Assembly (NCBI GenBank): GCA_963854835.1
Contig: OY978526.1
Span: forward strand, 28,633,073-28,697,072
Source: Megamerina dolium
Lineage: Eukaryota; Arthropoda; Insecta; Diptera; Megamerinidae
DNA length: 64,000 bases
Reading direction: 5' to 3'
This document shows, piece after piece, positions 1 to 13,911 of the stretch; position 1 is the first letter of the stretch; each line of letters begins with the position of its first letter. A model generated the notes under the pieces. It made no database searches, was not told the origin of the DNA, and saw only the letters and a program-made list of their open reading frames with translations. The position numbers and the translations under genes were made by a program.

Positions 1-773
1 AAGATCCTCCAAAATACAATTGTGTTCTTTTATATGCCACAATACACAAATTTTTTTATTTAAACACAAATATTACATACCCACATAAGTGTAAAAAAAA
101 GACCAAGACAGCTACAACAACAACAATACTGCAATAGCAAAAATTATGTAAAAAGTACTAAAAAAGACATTAAGCCGATCGAAAAGTTTGTGAAACGAAA
201 GGTATCAAATAAATTCACACTGCAGAAAATTACAATATGGCTTCGATTTCGAATTTTTGAAATATTCATTTAGTTTTTAAGACTAAAGTTGAATGATACT
301 TTCATTTATGATCAATTTTGAAAATCTTAGCACAGGAAAACCGCATTTATAAAATTGTAAAGTGTAAAGTAATTTCTAAATTTAACATATCGTAGAGTAA
401 ATTAAAGGAGACAATGGGTCCTAATAATCGATAAAATCCTGATCACTGTAGCCACCTTGGACTTATTGTGGGCAAATCTCTGATTTAAAATTTATCCATA
501 AATGTGATTACGCCTTGAATAAATTACTTGTAATCTATGCAATATCTTTCTATTCTGGATAAGCATTTCCTTACAAAGTTAGTTAAATTTAAGTTAGAGC
601 TCCATATGTAATACAGTATGGGGTCTGCCGTTTCGTGTTCTACTTCATATTATCTTTCACATGTTATACCCATGTTAGACTGATATATAGACATCCTATT
701 ACAAGCTTCCCCAGAATGAACGGGTCTATGTCCCAGAAGGACTTGACAACGTGGTCGATTCAGGTCCATTCAG

Positions 774-820
774 AATACGGAAATGCTTTGTAGAGTATCT
801 AAGCAATGCATTTCCGTATT
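774..820. repeat. Perfect 13-bp inverted repeat (hairpin)
   Basis: AATACGGAAATGC at 774-786 is followed 21 nt later by its exact reverse complement, GCATTTCCGTATT, at 808-820. After a single T/T mismatch the pairing continues with TTG (788-790) against CAA (804-806). This gives about 16 pairs closing a 13-nt loop. It is too short for a typical fly pre-miRNA and could instead be a template-switch scar or the core of an old inverted-repeat element. Confidence 0.6.
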
Positions 821-2130
821 TTTGCTGCTACATCAACAAAAACAACAACAACATCATATTACGAAGCCAGTACCACACTTATGTGGTATCTACTGAGCTG
901 CAGGGTTTTCCAAGTCCTTTGATATGGCATCTTTGGTAGGAAGAAGGTTTTCCTGTTTTCGTCCAGTAGTATTAATATTCTTTCTTTGCGTACATTTTTT
1001 TTCTGCTACAATAACTCCATTGTAAATCAAAGATTACAGTGAATTCATTAGATAATCCTTCTCTAGTGAGGTATAAATCTAATTTTTTCAGTTTGATTCC
1101 AAAGACTACAGTTCCCATTCTGTCAGCGGATTTGGAGCAATCAGTATACTATGCCTGATATTCTGCGATGAATATTGGTTGTTTGTGTTGCCAAATTTTT
1201 TATTTAGGAATATATCACGAATCGCAATTCAAAACAGAAAATATTCTTGACATTTTGTTGCTGCTTTACAGTCGTCTCGATCAGTGAAAATAAGTCGAAA
1301 TTTTATAGAATCGAACTAAAAGAAAATGTTTATTTTAAAGATGAAATATCCTTTCTTACCATTGACTTAAAATCTTGTTTTACCAAAAATTTTAATAAAG
1401 AACATTATTCGATATTTTGCCATTTAGAAAAGACACCACTAATTTAATGATCTGTCTGAACGAAACTATTGACAGTACGACTTGATCGCAGGCGCTCCAT
1501 GTGAGAAGTGAATGAAGCTGTAGAATTATTTCTACCAAATAGTAGGAAAATATTCGTGTCACTTTAATAATTTTTCAACCAACCTTGAGTACGTAATTCA
1601 ATTTTTTTATTTTTTTTTTATTTTTGTTTTTTGTTGTTTATCTCTTCAACACTCATACATATGTACAGTACATAGGTACATATGTATATAGCCAGTAAGA
1701 TGTTTGTACGAACGAAAAAGTGCAACAAACAAACAACAATTTTGTGGAGTTCTACTCATATTATGTATGTATTTGTTGTTGTTGTTGTTACAACAACAAC
1801 AAACACTAACTGCAGCAATTGCTGAAATTGCATTTTTTCTATGCAATACTATACAATAACATAGTATCATGCTATTGTTATTGGTATGATTGTCATCATT
1901 GTCATCATCGTTCTTATTGCACATACACACTTATGAACATATTTGCTGTACATGTGTGTATGTATTAGTTTGTGCAATTTTGAAGTAGTAATAGCAGTTA
2001 TTGTTGCTTTTTGTACGTGTGGCGCATAATAGTTATAGTTCTGCATGTATTCTATTGTATTTTTATGCTCTATCTCTATCTCTCTCTTTCTCTTTCTATC
2101 GTAGAGTGCATATAATTGTTAATGGTGTGC

Positions 2131-2148
2131 GTGTGTGTGTGTGTGTGT
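2131..2148. repeat. (GT)9 microsatellite
   Basis: Uninterrupted GT dinucleotide run, preceded by a TC-rich tract at about 2069-2100. Confidence 0.9.
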
Positions 2149-2880
2149 ATTTTTTGATTTTATTTTGTAATTTTACCGCAAATTCAAACACACATATACT
2201 TATCTACGCTATATATATAATAATAATAGTCAACAGATGTATAAAGTACTTATATGACTCTGAGTGTATGTATGCTTAAGCATCACCATCATCATTTGTC
2301 AACATCATTATTATGATCAACAACAACAATATTAACAATAACAATAATCAAGAACTCATCATTATAAAAATATATACATTTATAAACAGACACATACTTA
2401 TAAATGCAATATTATTGCTTGTCCTGCATTAAATGTTGGATTCTTCATTTTGTTGTTGTGATTCATCTGCTTCTTCTTATTATATTACATGTGGGTACCT
2501 ATTTTTTGAATTGGATTGCCTTTATCCAATTCATTCTGCGCCATGTATTAGTTGACTTTTAACCCATTTTTTTACTGTTGTGTGATTTGTCGAAATAAGT
2601 CACCTTTGAGCATATTTAAAAATTCAATAAAAATAGTTCAAATATATGTCTTAGCAGCATATCAAGAAAAAATATTGTAATATTAATTCATCTTAAATCA
2701 AACACAAAATATCATGAAAGTTAAGTAAAAGGTGGAAAATTCGAAATTAAACTATAGACAATATACACTATATCCAAAAGTTGTCAATCAATTGTTGTCC
2801 GTCAATTAAGATTAACTCTTTTAAAAATAACTAACCGACCGAATTTCGATTTGGGTTTCACTCCTAAAACGTAACGAAAT

Positions 2881-3460
2881 CGAATCACTTCTGAATTGAA
2901 TGATTACGGACAATGAAAAGTGGATCAGGTACGACAATAATGTGCGTAAAAGATCATGGACGAAGCAAGATGAAGTTTCGCAAACGGTTGCAAAGCCAGG
3001 ATTGACACCAAGAAATATAATGCTGTGTGTCTGGGCGGGATTGGAAGAGAATTGTTCATTATGAGCTTCTATAACCGGGTTAAACGATTAATTATGATCT
3101 CTACTGTCAACAATTAACCGAGATTGAAGCAAGCAATTCAATTAAAACGGCCAGAATTGATCAACAGAAATGGTGTTGTGTTCCATCATGACACGCCCGG
3201 CAGCAACTGAGAGAGTTTGACTGAGAAATTTTGATGCATCCACCATATAGCTCGGACCTTGCATCTTCAGATTATCATTTGTTTCAACCTCTGCAGAACT
3301 CACTTAATAGTGTAAATTGAATTACCGTAGAGGCCTGTAAAAAGCACTTGGATCAGTTTTTCGCTTAGCAAACCCGGAAGATCTACATAGATGGAATAAT
3401 GGCTTTATTCTAAAAATGGCAAAAAGATTATCGATCAAAACGGCACATATTTAGTTTAAA
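2881..3460 (+). pseudogene. Degenerate mariner transposase remnant (mellifera-like)
   Basis: Once an active cut-and-paste transposase, now dead. Conceptual translation over several frames gives mariner landmarks in the right order. First comes TDNEKWIRYDN, with the first catalytic Asp codon at 2909-2911, then RKRSW, AKPGLTPRNIMLCVW, KQAIQLKRPELINRNGVVFHHD (second Asp at 3190-3192), and MHPPYSSDLASSDYHLF (third Asp at 3270-3272). The end reads IDQNGTY followed by a stop near 3460. The D-D spacing is shortened and out of frame, and there are in-frame stops, so it has been inactive for a long time. The N-terminal DNA-binding half is absent and no terminal inverted repeats were found. The KRPEL and PRNIMLCVW blocks point to the mellifera type of mariners; the subfamily assignment is from memory of the family. 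Confidence 0.8.
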
Positions 3461-4230
3461 AAAGCTCGTTTCAAATATAAGAAAAAAGTGTTTAATTTTT
3501 GATCAAATTTGTAACCGAACTTTTTCGAAATTACTGGAGTACAGTGTTTACAGTAATGCTAAACTTCTTTGTACTCCACCTAAGTTCTAACCACAGTTCA
3601 TTGTGTTGATAGAACTATTTTGTTACTAAAAAATTTGCCATCATACGTTTGTGAAAGAATTCTACAAGAAAGTTTGGAAAAAATTATGAAAAATTGGAAA
3701 ATTATTTGAAGGCCGCCAAGCTCAAAATGGTACAAGTGGGACGTTATGAAAAATATTATGATAGAATTATATTATAAATTTTGTTGTTGTATGCATCTTA
3801 GTAGAAACTGTGTTAAATAGTAGATTTTTGTATTATTATCAGTACTTTTACTATTGCTTTGTGTGCAAGCAATTACAACTTTAAGTAAATATGTTGCAAT
3901 ATAAATAATAACAACAACAATGACAACAATTAGATTGCATTCTCTTAGTGCATATGACATAAGTTGATACTACTATATGCTTGTACACATGTACGCATGA
4001 GTGCATTCATAGATATTATTGCTGCTTTGCTGTTACTTGTAGAATTACTTAGTACTTACATGCATGTTAATGTTGTGTGTGTGTGTTTGTGTGTGTGCTT
4101 GATCGCGAGTCGTCTTTACGTCTTTAGAGTTCAACATACGCTCTGACACTCTTCATACGCTCATACTTATCTAGCAGTTGTACAATTTATTCACCCACTT
4201 GACATTTACTTGTACGCCACTAACTACTTC

Positions 4231-4261
<31 letters not shown>

Positions 4262-6199
4262 TGGTGGTGGTGGTGTATGTATGCTACAATATATGTTGCT
4301 GCTGTTGCTAAGTTTATTCATCTTCTATTCTTTGCCATTGTTAATCTTGTGCTTTGCCTTAATCTACATCGTAATATTTGTGCTCTCTTTCTTAGCAACA
4401 CTGCTAACGTTGCTATATTCGCTTTCTATGTATTCTTCTTACAATGTTGTCATCATTCAGTCATGTTTAAGCCGCGTTATTTGGTATTAGCATGGTTTTT
4501 ATTTTTAATTTCATTTTTATTTTATTTCTATTTATTTTGTTTTACAACATTTATTGTTGTTGTTGTTGTTTTGTTATTATTATAATATGTATGGACTTGT
4601 GTTGTACTTGTATGTATGTATATTATCATATTTTAGCTAACTTCTCTGCTCAAAATGCACTTTTTGAGTTTTTCCCTTTCTAAATTCGCTTCCATTCTAA
4701 GTAAGTTTATTTTTATCATAGATGTTTTTATTGTGCAAACGACTAAGGTTCATTCTTATGTTATCATCGTCTTAAAGAAAAGTGTCGCAATGTCTGTCTG
4801 TCTGGCTGGTTGGCTGTCATCTTTCAACTGTTTGGCTTTGTATTTGTCTTTTGACTTGTTTTATTGTCGCCATCGTTGTTGTCATTGTTGTTGTTATTCT
4901 AGTGTCATATTTTCATTTTAATCGGTCGACGGCTTTCTTTCTCACACACTAATACACATACACCCTCTTATGAATATGTGCTTCTTTGTTTGTTTGGCTG
5001 TTTGTTTATAAAACTTTATTTCTTGGGCTTCATTCTGGGTCTTTTAACTTTCTTTTGTCATTTTCGCTATACATACACACATATAAGATTCTTGTTGTTT
5101 CCTTTTCTTATTGATATTTACTCTTTCTGTTTTTTTTTTCGTTTTTCAAAATAAAAAATATTGCTTGTTTAGCATGAAAAACTTCTTAGAATAGTATTCT
5201 CATACAATACAACATAAATACATAACACACAAGAAGAAATTATGACTTTCATTGCTTGTAAAAATTTTCATGAGATTCATAAAATTTATAACTTAACTTA
5301 TTTTTTCCGTCATATCACATACAAAAAAAAAATTGGAAAATTTAACTTGTACAAATTCCAAGCAAAAACTACGCTTTTTGTGAGCAAAAAATCATAAATA
5401 TTAAAGCAATTTATTGATTATTGTGTTGTTTAATATTTCTATAAATGTATACACACATGTACAGAAGAATAAGTTTATTAAGCAAAATAAACAGGAAGTT
5501 AAGTTGAATAAAATTGTGAAAATTTAAAGGCATTCTGCGACAATAACTGTGAAAAATTTCAATGTTTAATGACGAGTATGTATCAATGACTAGAAAATTG
5601 GTCACCACCTGTAGAACAATTGATAAGTGACAATTATAATTATGATCTTGTTGATTTATATACGCATTGTGTGCTTGATTTATATATGCAAGTGATAATA
5701 TACACCTGCACTGCGGTGAGGAATTCGGTCAGATGTTTGTAATAATATGGAAGGATGCTCCGTCAGTACAGAAAAACATATATATTCTTCATCTTCATAA
5801 TTGACTTAAAGCTTACGTTCGTTCTGTTCGTTTATAAATCTGTCAGTTTGATAATTTGTGTTTTTTTTTTTTTTGCTATCATCTGGTTTTTTCGCATGAT
5901 AATTTCAACAAATGTTGAGATGTTTTGACAGTTGTGTTGTAAGAATACAAATGCCATTGAAAATGTATGTAATCGATCAACTGTCATGGCAAATAAGAGA
6001 CAAATATCAGAATTTTTTTTTTTCAAATTGTAATATTTTATAAAGTACTTAATATTCCATCTTGGATAACAATATTGGCATCGTCGAGCCACTTTCAATA
6101 TTTAATATGGCGAAGATGTTGAGTTTTACAAAAAATATAAACCACTACATAATTGATTACTTATGCCAATCATATTTAAATTATAACTAATAATTACAA
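3461..6199. other. Non-coding, microsatellite-rich stretch
   Basis: No gene is visible. The long open frames at 4178-4585 are products of CTG, TGG and GTT runs (poly-Cys, poly-Trp, poly-Val) and of AT-rich DNA, not of a protein-coding sequence. GT-rich tracts lie near 4070-4100. Confidence 0.6.
4231..4275. repeat. (CTG)n-(GTG)n compound trinucleotide repeat
   Basis: A CTG/TTG run changes into TGG repeats across 45 bp. It is open in all forward frames, which explains the misleading Cys/Trp-rich ORF over it. Confidence 0.9.
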
Positions 6200-6690
6200 T
6201 GCGAAATAATTTCGCAAGAAATGGATGAGAATAATATAATATAGAATAATATAGAATTTCACATAAAACCCATACTAAATTGCGAAATTTTGAAAAAAAC
6301 TCTTTTAACCTATAATCATCGGTCTAGGGCAACTATATTTTAGATAAAGATAATTATTATATAGTGAAATAATTTCGCATAAATTGTTCTAGCTATAACC
6401 CATTATTTCATGTAAATCTCATATAAAGTCATAAAAGTTTCTAAAAATTGGCAACATTATAATTTACGTAATCTGCCACATAGGATAAACATATTCAACA
6501 TATACGTAACCATTATATGACGAAATAATTCCTATAGCTCCCATATAAAGCCACAAAAATAAAAAAATTGTTTAATCTCTATAAGTTATTGACTCTTCCT
6601 GCTGCATATATTATTAATATTGAGAGAAAATAATTTCACAACCACATAATTTATTTAATGTAGTTTCCATACAATATTTTTTAACAATTT
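6200..6690. repeat. Degenerate tandem repeat, ~125-bp spacing
   Basis: Related blocks recur: GAAATAATTTCGCA near 6204 and 6366, GACGAAATAATTCC near 6520, and CTCATATAAAGTCA, CTCCCATATAAAGCC and TTCCATACAATA near 6417, 6537 and 6665. The ~120-130-bp step and the 'CCCATAyAAA' core relate it to the 28.4-29.1 kb array. Copies are strongly diverged. Confidence 0.45.
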
Positions 6691-8666
6691 TAATCGACCA
6701 TAACTTACACAATCACTATTTTTGACAACGATATTTGATACGAAATATGATATGGTGTGGTGCGTAACAACCGTAATAATCTTATGATCCACAACTAGTA
6801 ATTCATGTAGCTTCGTAAATTGCTTCTATGAAACAATCATACAAAATATGTCCTCTCAGAAAGAGGGCAGCCACAATAACCTAATCATAACCTATAAAAA
6901 ATAATGTGCGTACCGCATACACTTACAAGTAACAATTTGCACTTCCAGAAGGCTAAAATGCAAGTGCTTGATTCTATAATCAATTGTATAAAGAGATTTC
7001 CAATTTGCCTTTAGGAAAAAAATCCACTAACTTTATAGGAGCTTGAAATGAAGAAGTTTATTCGGCGTCCGCTGACCTGCTCGATCGAAGTCACATCTCT
7101 ATGGCTTCTAATTGTTCTTTAGAAAAGAATCTCAAAGTTTCATAGCAGTTTCCTTAAGAATCGGTCTTATTTTGTAGCCTCTATAAGCTACTTTTATCAA
7201 CGCAAAAATAGATTTGAGCAGCTCAATAATTTCTCAGCCAAAATTGCTTCCATAAAGCCTTTACGAAGGAAAGACGCTATAGACTCTATACACACTTATC
7301 GAAGTGCAGGACTGGGGCTCTTCTATAGTCACTATATTTTTACCTTCTGGATGTATTGTTTTGGGAGTATATCCTAAAATTCGATTTCTTCATATAGATA
7401 CCTTCCATGCATACTCCATGTGTGGAAGGTATAAATAGATCGGCGAAGTTTGACTGTAAATATAACCTTTTAAAACTATTGTACTATATTCGTATTTCAT
7501 AGTGATATTCACACAATTACTAAAGAAATCAATTGATTCTGATTTTTAAAAATGGACATTTACCATGTTCGAAAATCGTTTCCTATTCCTGGGATCGAAT
7601 TGTCATAGATCGGACCAATATTGGAATATTTTTGGTCATTTTTATAATAGAGTTTTGTCAAAAATGTGTGCTGTTATATTCTTTTTATTAATATTATTCT
7701 GTTAAATGTCAGGAATATGCTCAATATGTTTTTCATAGAAACTTCTACTTAGAGTGTACCATATTTAATACACTTACATCTACAAAGCACGTTGACGAAT
7801 TTTTTTTTATTAATGTGGGTTGAAAACTGGTTATCCTAGGTAGCAAATTCTTATGGAAAAAAGTGTTGAACACATTTCCGAGAATGTTGCTGAGAAGAAG
7901 AAGTCGATTGCTAAAAAAAAATATTTTTTTTATTTGTATTTAGAGTACTATTCTTTAAAAATAAAGTAGATAGGACAGTTGAGTCAACAATAATTTGATT
8001 CTTTTCGAAGTAATTACGCAAAATTTATACTCTTAATTGGAGATAAAATTGTAAAGAACTCTTCTATTGCATAAATAAACTATTGCATAGTGCTTCATAA
8101 AATGAATCTCAGGCATCTCTTGCAAAGTTTATATATTCAACCGTTTATGGCTCTTTAAAAACGTGTCAAGCAAAAACAGAAAAAATTATATTATTGATTT
8201 TCAAAGTCAACCATGCAATTACCTTATTTTTTTTTTTTTTTTGTAATATTATAATTACCCAACTTTTATAAATTGTTCACTCATGCGGTTTGTGCAATCA
8301 GCGATACAATTATAATTAAAAGGGAACAGAATGTTTTCAAAAATTGTTAATGGGCAAAAAAAAAAATCAACATATCCTAATTGACATTAAACGCTATTAA
8401 ATATATGTAATTAAATGCATCATGAAATTGTTGAAGAATTTTAAAATATAAAAATTGTAAAAATATATAAAAAATTGCTATATTTAATAAGAATAGTCTC
8501 ATAAAGTCATTCGGATGATTAGAAGATTCGTGTCTTGTCGAATCACAGTAGATGTAAAGAAGATCTGAGAAAAATCAATATATTTTATACTTGAAAGTTC
8601 AAATGTATTTTTAAAATATTTTTTAAATACTTCATGTTAATTATGTTAATCATGATAGATGCCAAG

Positions 8667-8690
8667 AAGATCAAGATCAAGATCAAGATC
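8667..8690. repeat. (AAGATC)4 hexanucleotide repeat
   Basis: Four perfect copies of a six-base unit. Confidence 0.85.
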
Positions 8691-9075
8691 ATATATTTTA
8701 TATTTGAAAGTTCATATGGAATTATGAAATTTTTTTTTTTCAAACTAAATTTTAAATTGATTTAACTTGAATCAAGTCAAATGATAAAATGCAAATGATT
8801 GCAAGGACAAGAATGATGACAGTGATAACAAAAGATAGCAGCAACAGCAGCAGCATCAACAGATTTCAATGATAATGTAGTAGTAGTAGTACTTTTTTAT
8901 TGTTATTGTTAAAATAACATACATCCTGTGATGTATATATAAACGTAACGTAAAGTGAAAAACTTCCCGGAAATATTTAAAATAATGTTTGCGCATTTAA
9001 ATAAAAGCACACGCATATGCACAGTACATGTCTTTGTATAAGAGTGTGAGTGAGTGAATAAATAAAAGAACGAAC

Positions 9076-9097
9076 GAATGAATGAATGAATGAATGA
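9076..9097. repeat. (GAAT)5 tetranucleotide repeat
   Basis: Five perfect GAAT copies plus a partial unit. Confidence 0.85.
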
Positions 9098-9133
9098 GCA
9101 AATGCATTGAATAAGCGTGCCAAGCATTTACAT

Positions 9134-9157
9134 TGTGTGTGTGTGTGTGTGTGTGTG
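9134..9157. repeat. (TG)12 microsatellite
   Basis: Uninterrupted TG run followed by imperfect GT-rich sequence to about 9172. Confidence 0.9.
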
Positions 9158-10262
9158 GATGTGTGAGTGTGTTGATTCAGTTTATGAATGTATGCATTTT
9201 GTTGTTGTTCTGTATTTCCAAGTGTTTTGTATACGTGTGTCTGTTTGTGTATTGAAATGCGTGTTTATACTATATGCTTGAATTGTAAACGCCAAAGAAT
9301 AAAATCAAGTGCAGGGTAAACCAGCTTAAATAGATGGCAATAAAAAGAGGCAGCAAAAAAAAATTGTAAATAAAAAATTGAAACATTTCGTTAAATATTT
9401 AAAAAGAATCCACGCAAACTAACACGCATTCACACACACACACACGCACCCAAGTAGTTACTACTAGGTATGCAAATATGAATGCAGGCATATCACGCAT
9501 AGAATATACACACATACATATATGTATCCATATAAAAGCGGAAGTTAGTTTTATAGAAATTCTATATATAAAAAGAAACGATTTAAAATCAAAAAAGAAA
9601 AAAAAAAAACGAATGTTAGAATCACATACAAACGCACTTTACATACACAAATATATAAGCACTTGTATGTGAAGAGTCAATGTGTGAGATGAATATGAAG
9701 CTGCAAGCTTGCACAGCATGTAGTTGGTAGAAAGTGAAAATACATTGACTCACAAACTGACACACCTACCACATATACACGCACACAAATCTAACAAGTT
9801 ATAAAGTCTTCGCGGTTTTTTTCTTCTTCTTGTTGTTGTTTTGTTGCTGCTTATACTGGCTGTACTTTTTTATTAACTCAAAACCTCAAAACCAGCACAA
9901 AAGTTGAAAAATGAAAGAAAACAACAAAAATTGGGGTTTTTGTTTTGCAAAATAATACAAAAAAAAAAAAAACATTAAAAGCGGAAAAAACGCGTCTGAA
10001 CCTTTCAACATGAAACAACCGCCAACCACGTGTGTACATGAGTGTATGAGTGTGTGTGTGTTATGCGAGTAATGCAAAAAAAAAGAGTGTTTAAAAAATA
10101 TTTCTCGTTTTTTTTTTTTCGTTTTTGTTACTTGGCTTTGTGCAATTCAAACAGCACAACACAATATACAACATTATTTTGATGCAGCAGATGTGCTCAA
10201 AGCACCCTTTCTTCACTTCACTTTGATAACTCCTTGCTGCTGCTGCTACTGCTACTATTGCT

Positions 10263-10282
10263 TCATCATCATCATCATCATC
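10263..10282. repeat. (TCA)n trinucleotide repeat
   Basis: More than six perfect TCA units. It is the source of the His-rich and Met-rich open frames here. Confidence 0.9.
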
Positions 10283-13200
10283 GTATGCAAAGTTAACCAT
10301 TCGACAGTTAACTTTTGTACAAGTTTTCTGACAGCGTGTGCAAGTGTGAGTGTGTTTCTTTGTGTGTGCGCGTGTGTGTGTGTGCGTAGATACTTATTTA
10401 AGTTTCTCTCATCTGCTTTTTTTCTGTTTGTTTTTGTTTTTCCTTCCATATAGATATGGGTACATAGAAGTATTACCTCTTGAATTTGTGTTGTATTTGT
10501 TGTATACTTTGTGACGTTGTACTACTGATGCGCGTGTTTATATGTATGAATGTATGTGTGTACACAAGTAAAAAAAGGTGTTGTGCAAAATTAAACCAAT
10601 TTTAATTCTACTTTTTCTTCTTGTCTTTTTTTTTCTTTCTTATTTTTATTTTCGTAATACATAATTTTTTTTGCAAAAAGCTTTTAACTCAAAACTTTGT
10701 AAAGTGGATTGTTCTTGTGTAGTTAATGCACCAAAATCAACAAGAAAAAAAATAAAAAATCAAAATAAAAATAAAAATGATAAAAAGGGATAAGCAAAAT
10801 ACTGCCAAGATGAGAGAAAAGGTATGTGCCAAAGTACATACGGGTATATATCGTACATAATGATGAAAGTATTGTATTAAACAAGGTGTTGTTCGTTGTA
10901 TTCATTGAATGTTCATGTTGCTGCTGATTTCATGGATGTGTATCGTACAATCAAAATGTTATTTTGATTTTTATGGGTTAATGTCTGTAAAAAGTGTTCA
11001 CTTGCGCTTACTCTTCTTACTCACTAAGTTGATTATTCGTTTTTCGTGTATGTTTTTTTTTTTGCACATCCTTTCTTTTGCAGGCCATGCTATTACCTTA
11101 AAGTATTACAAAATTATATGTATGGAGATGACTCTTGTATAATGCTCATGAAGTTTTTATAAAAGTTGAATTCAATGGAGTGCTTGCTTGAATGAGGCAA
11201 ACGGTGGTATGGATGATTGTATTGCACACTTTTATTTTGAAATTTACTACATATTTGTTATTAATAGAATGATCAGGTGAGACGTTTCCTGCACAGTTCG
11301 ATTAACTCCTTTTTTTTGGATATATTTAACATTTAAGTGGCAAAGCATAGTTATGAATCAATTAAGTGCTTTGACAAATGAAAAATTTGAAATACTTCTA
11401 AAGGAGTATTTAATCGAACTGTAAAATGAACGGCTTAGTGATCAATTAAAAATGATTCGATTGAAAGTGGAAGCAGATAAACTTAGCTGGTCGCACAACC
11501 AGTTTGAAATTGTATATACGAAATTTCATGGCCAATTCAATGCTGTAAGCGTCATAACTATAAAATGAATTCATTCGAATTTCCCTCAGATATTCAATTT
11601 TCTATGAATCATCAAAAATCCATGCATATTGAAGGTAGTCTTGTGTTGAAAAATGATACATTCTTTTGATTTTGAATTCATGGCAAAATCTTTCTACTTA
11701 TACTGCAAAATATCCTTCAATCATCTCAATGCACCATGATTTCTTTATCATTCTGTTTCACTGTTTATGTATTTTATCATTTCCGTTTTGACTTCTTTTG
11801 TTACACTTTCCTCAAAGTTTAACGAGCAAGATTTGAGCAAATTGATCTATAATTATTAAATAATATGACAATCCAATTAGATAGGTAGAAGTGTCACTTA
11901 GAGATCATATCTAGCCCATGAAGGGTATGTGATTTATTTACTTTAAAAATCAGTTGTTGGTGAAAATAAATTCCGCTAACAAAATATTAAAATAAATTAT
12001 TTTCGTTTACTTTTCTGAGGAAGTACACTGTTGAAAATAATTAGGGTTGATATTTGTAGTAGTTTTGTAGAGTTGTGGAGGCTTTTTTATGACATTTCAC
12101 AAAACGAAATATATGGGCATATATTTATTTCTTTAGAACTTTTCAAATTGACATGAATTGAATTGAAATTGAATTGAAAATATTTGTTTAATTATAATTT
12201 TACTAATATAATGTATTCGATTGATTGTATGGATTTCAGTAATAAAGGCAAATACAAACAATTATAAACTATATATATAGGCGAGTAAAATATTCAAAAT
12301 TTTCTGATTTCTCAATTTGGTTTTTAAAATTAATTTTTTACAGTGATTTTCAAAAATGACACATTTGACACTTTTTTCTACATCGAATAGGAAAATATGC
12401 CAAGTCTTATTTTTTACAACATGTTGAGCTTAAATAAATAAATTTCCCAATAACATTTTGTTATAAAAAAGAAATAATAAAGTCTATACATTTGCTTCTT
12501 TATAATTATATTTACAAAATTTGTACATATTACACAATTTTCTTAACATTTTGCGTCAATCTACCTACATTTTGTTTCTTGACTTATGCTTTTCTTGGGA
12601 AACCACCAAGCTCTTCTGTGTGTTACTTAGAACATATTAGTTTGAAGGCATCATTTCATTAAGAGGTTTTGGGAGGGATCTTTCTATTAACTTAGAGGAA
12701 CTTTAGCTGAGTATATCTTACAGTATTTTGGAGTGTGTAAAATTTATGTGATGTGGTCTTTTAGGTCTTTTAGAAGCATTTTCATTTCCTCTATGTGGCA
12801 ACAATTTCAAGGAACAAATTACACGATGAGACAAAATTGAGTTGATCTAGGGAATATTAAGAAGCATTCCTGTAAGCTGATAATATATTTATACAAAGTT
12901 ATTAGTAAAATTTCTTATTATTTGGGAACTATTTAAGTGAAATACACTAAGGAACAATTCGTCATTAATTAAAACTACGAACGACTTTTTCCTTATACTT
13001 TGTACTATATATTGTCTATAGAAGGCAATGATAAATGTTCTACTATTTCCAAAATATGGGGTACGATCTTGAAAATATGTTCAAAAATACAATTTTTTTT
13101 TAGAAATTTTACACCAAAACACAATAGAAAGAAGTTTTTAGAGCAATGAATATTTCATTGCTCTTCATCCAAAGGATATTTTATTTTGAATTGAGCTACA

Positions 13201-13880
13201 TTTCATTGGAAGAAGGCATAGAGGAATGTGCTAAATGTGAAAACCAAATTTTATACCATTTTGGGAACAATATCCAGAAAACTGGAACACTATATTCGAA
13301 CAATTTTCACGATTCGTCTTCATTTTGATTATATAATCGAAAGGTGTTTTTTACTACTGCCTTTGTTATTGAGTTGTTTAACTGATATTTGAACCGGCAA
13401 TTTTTCCCAACAACAACTTGAAGAATAATTAGTAGATTTTAAAAAGTTACATTTATTAAATGTTCAGGTGTTTTTAAAGATTTTAAAATTGTTGTTGTAA
13501 ACGACTTTTAGTCCCATGAGTATTTAGAGACTGTATGGGAGAAACGTGCTTATTTGAAATATTCATTTTGATAAAGTAAAGTACCTTGATCGAATGCGCT
13601 GTATGAGAATATAAAAAATTATCATAAAAGCCTCTGCAGCTTTATGACAAATCAATATTTGTAGTAAATGAAAAATATGTTAATGATTAATATCATCATA
13701 GATATAGCACCATAAAATCGTCTAACAGAAAAAAAACACTATATCAAGTTTTTCTGCAAAGCTTAGCTCTTTTATATTCAGTAAATGAAACAATTTTATA
13801 TTTATATATATCAATTTCATATTATTCGCATAATTTGGAGTCATCAATTAATATTTATTTCATATATAAAGAAACAACTA

Positions 13881-13911
13881 TTCCAACTAAATTCATTTCC
13901 TTTCATTTCAG
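13881..13911 (+). promoter_or_regulatory. 3' splice site (acceptor) of the leader exon
   Basis: A pyrimidine-rich tract (ATTTCCTTTCATTTCAG) ends at the AG of 13910-13911. CAACTAAAT upstream is a plausible branch-point region. It is one of the cleaner acceptors in the window and opens directly onto the exon that carries the signal-peptide start codon. Confidence 0.6.

Larger units (their letters stand above)
1..2880. other. Non-coding AT-rich DNA, no gene seen
   Basis: No frame here has coding character. The 751-939 and 1247-1447 open frames lack recognisable domains and show no splice context. The stretch holds a strong hairpin at 774-820, TC-rich and (GT)9 microsatellites around 2069-2148, and several CAA/GTT triplet tracts typical of fly introns and intergenic DNA. 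Confidence 0.6.
6691..13910. other. Non-coding AT-rich DNA upstream of the exon
   Basis: No coding sequence is recognised on either strand. The stretch contains simple repeats (listed separately at 8667, 9076, 9134 and 10263), long A and T runs, and CA/GT tracts near 9430 and 10350. If the exon at 13912 is internal, as its 3' splice site suggests, at least the right part of this stretch is a 5'-UTR intron. Confidence 0.5.

Noticed and set aside
420..960. Degenerate LINE C terminus on the minus strand (VLLGHRPVHSGEACNRM)
   Set aside because: The resemblance to the LTGH motif region is short and no RNase H or zinc-knuckle residues line up.
4178..4585. 135-codon frame with poly-Cys and poly-Trp
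   Set aside because: It is the direct translation of CTG/TGG/GTT repeats and AT-rich DNA; no domain and no splice context.
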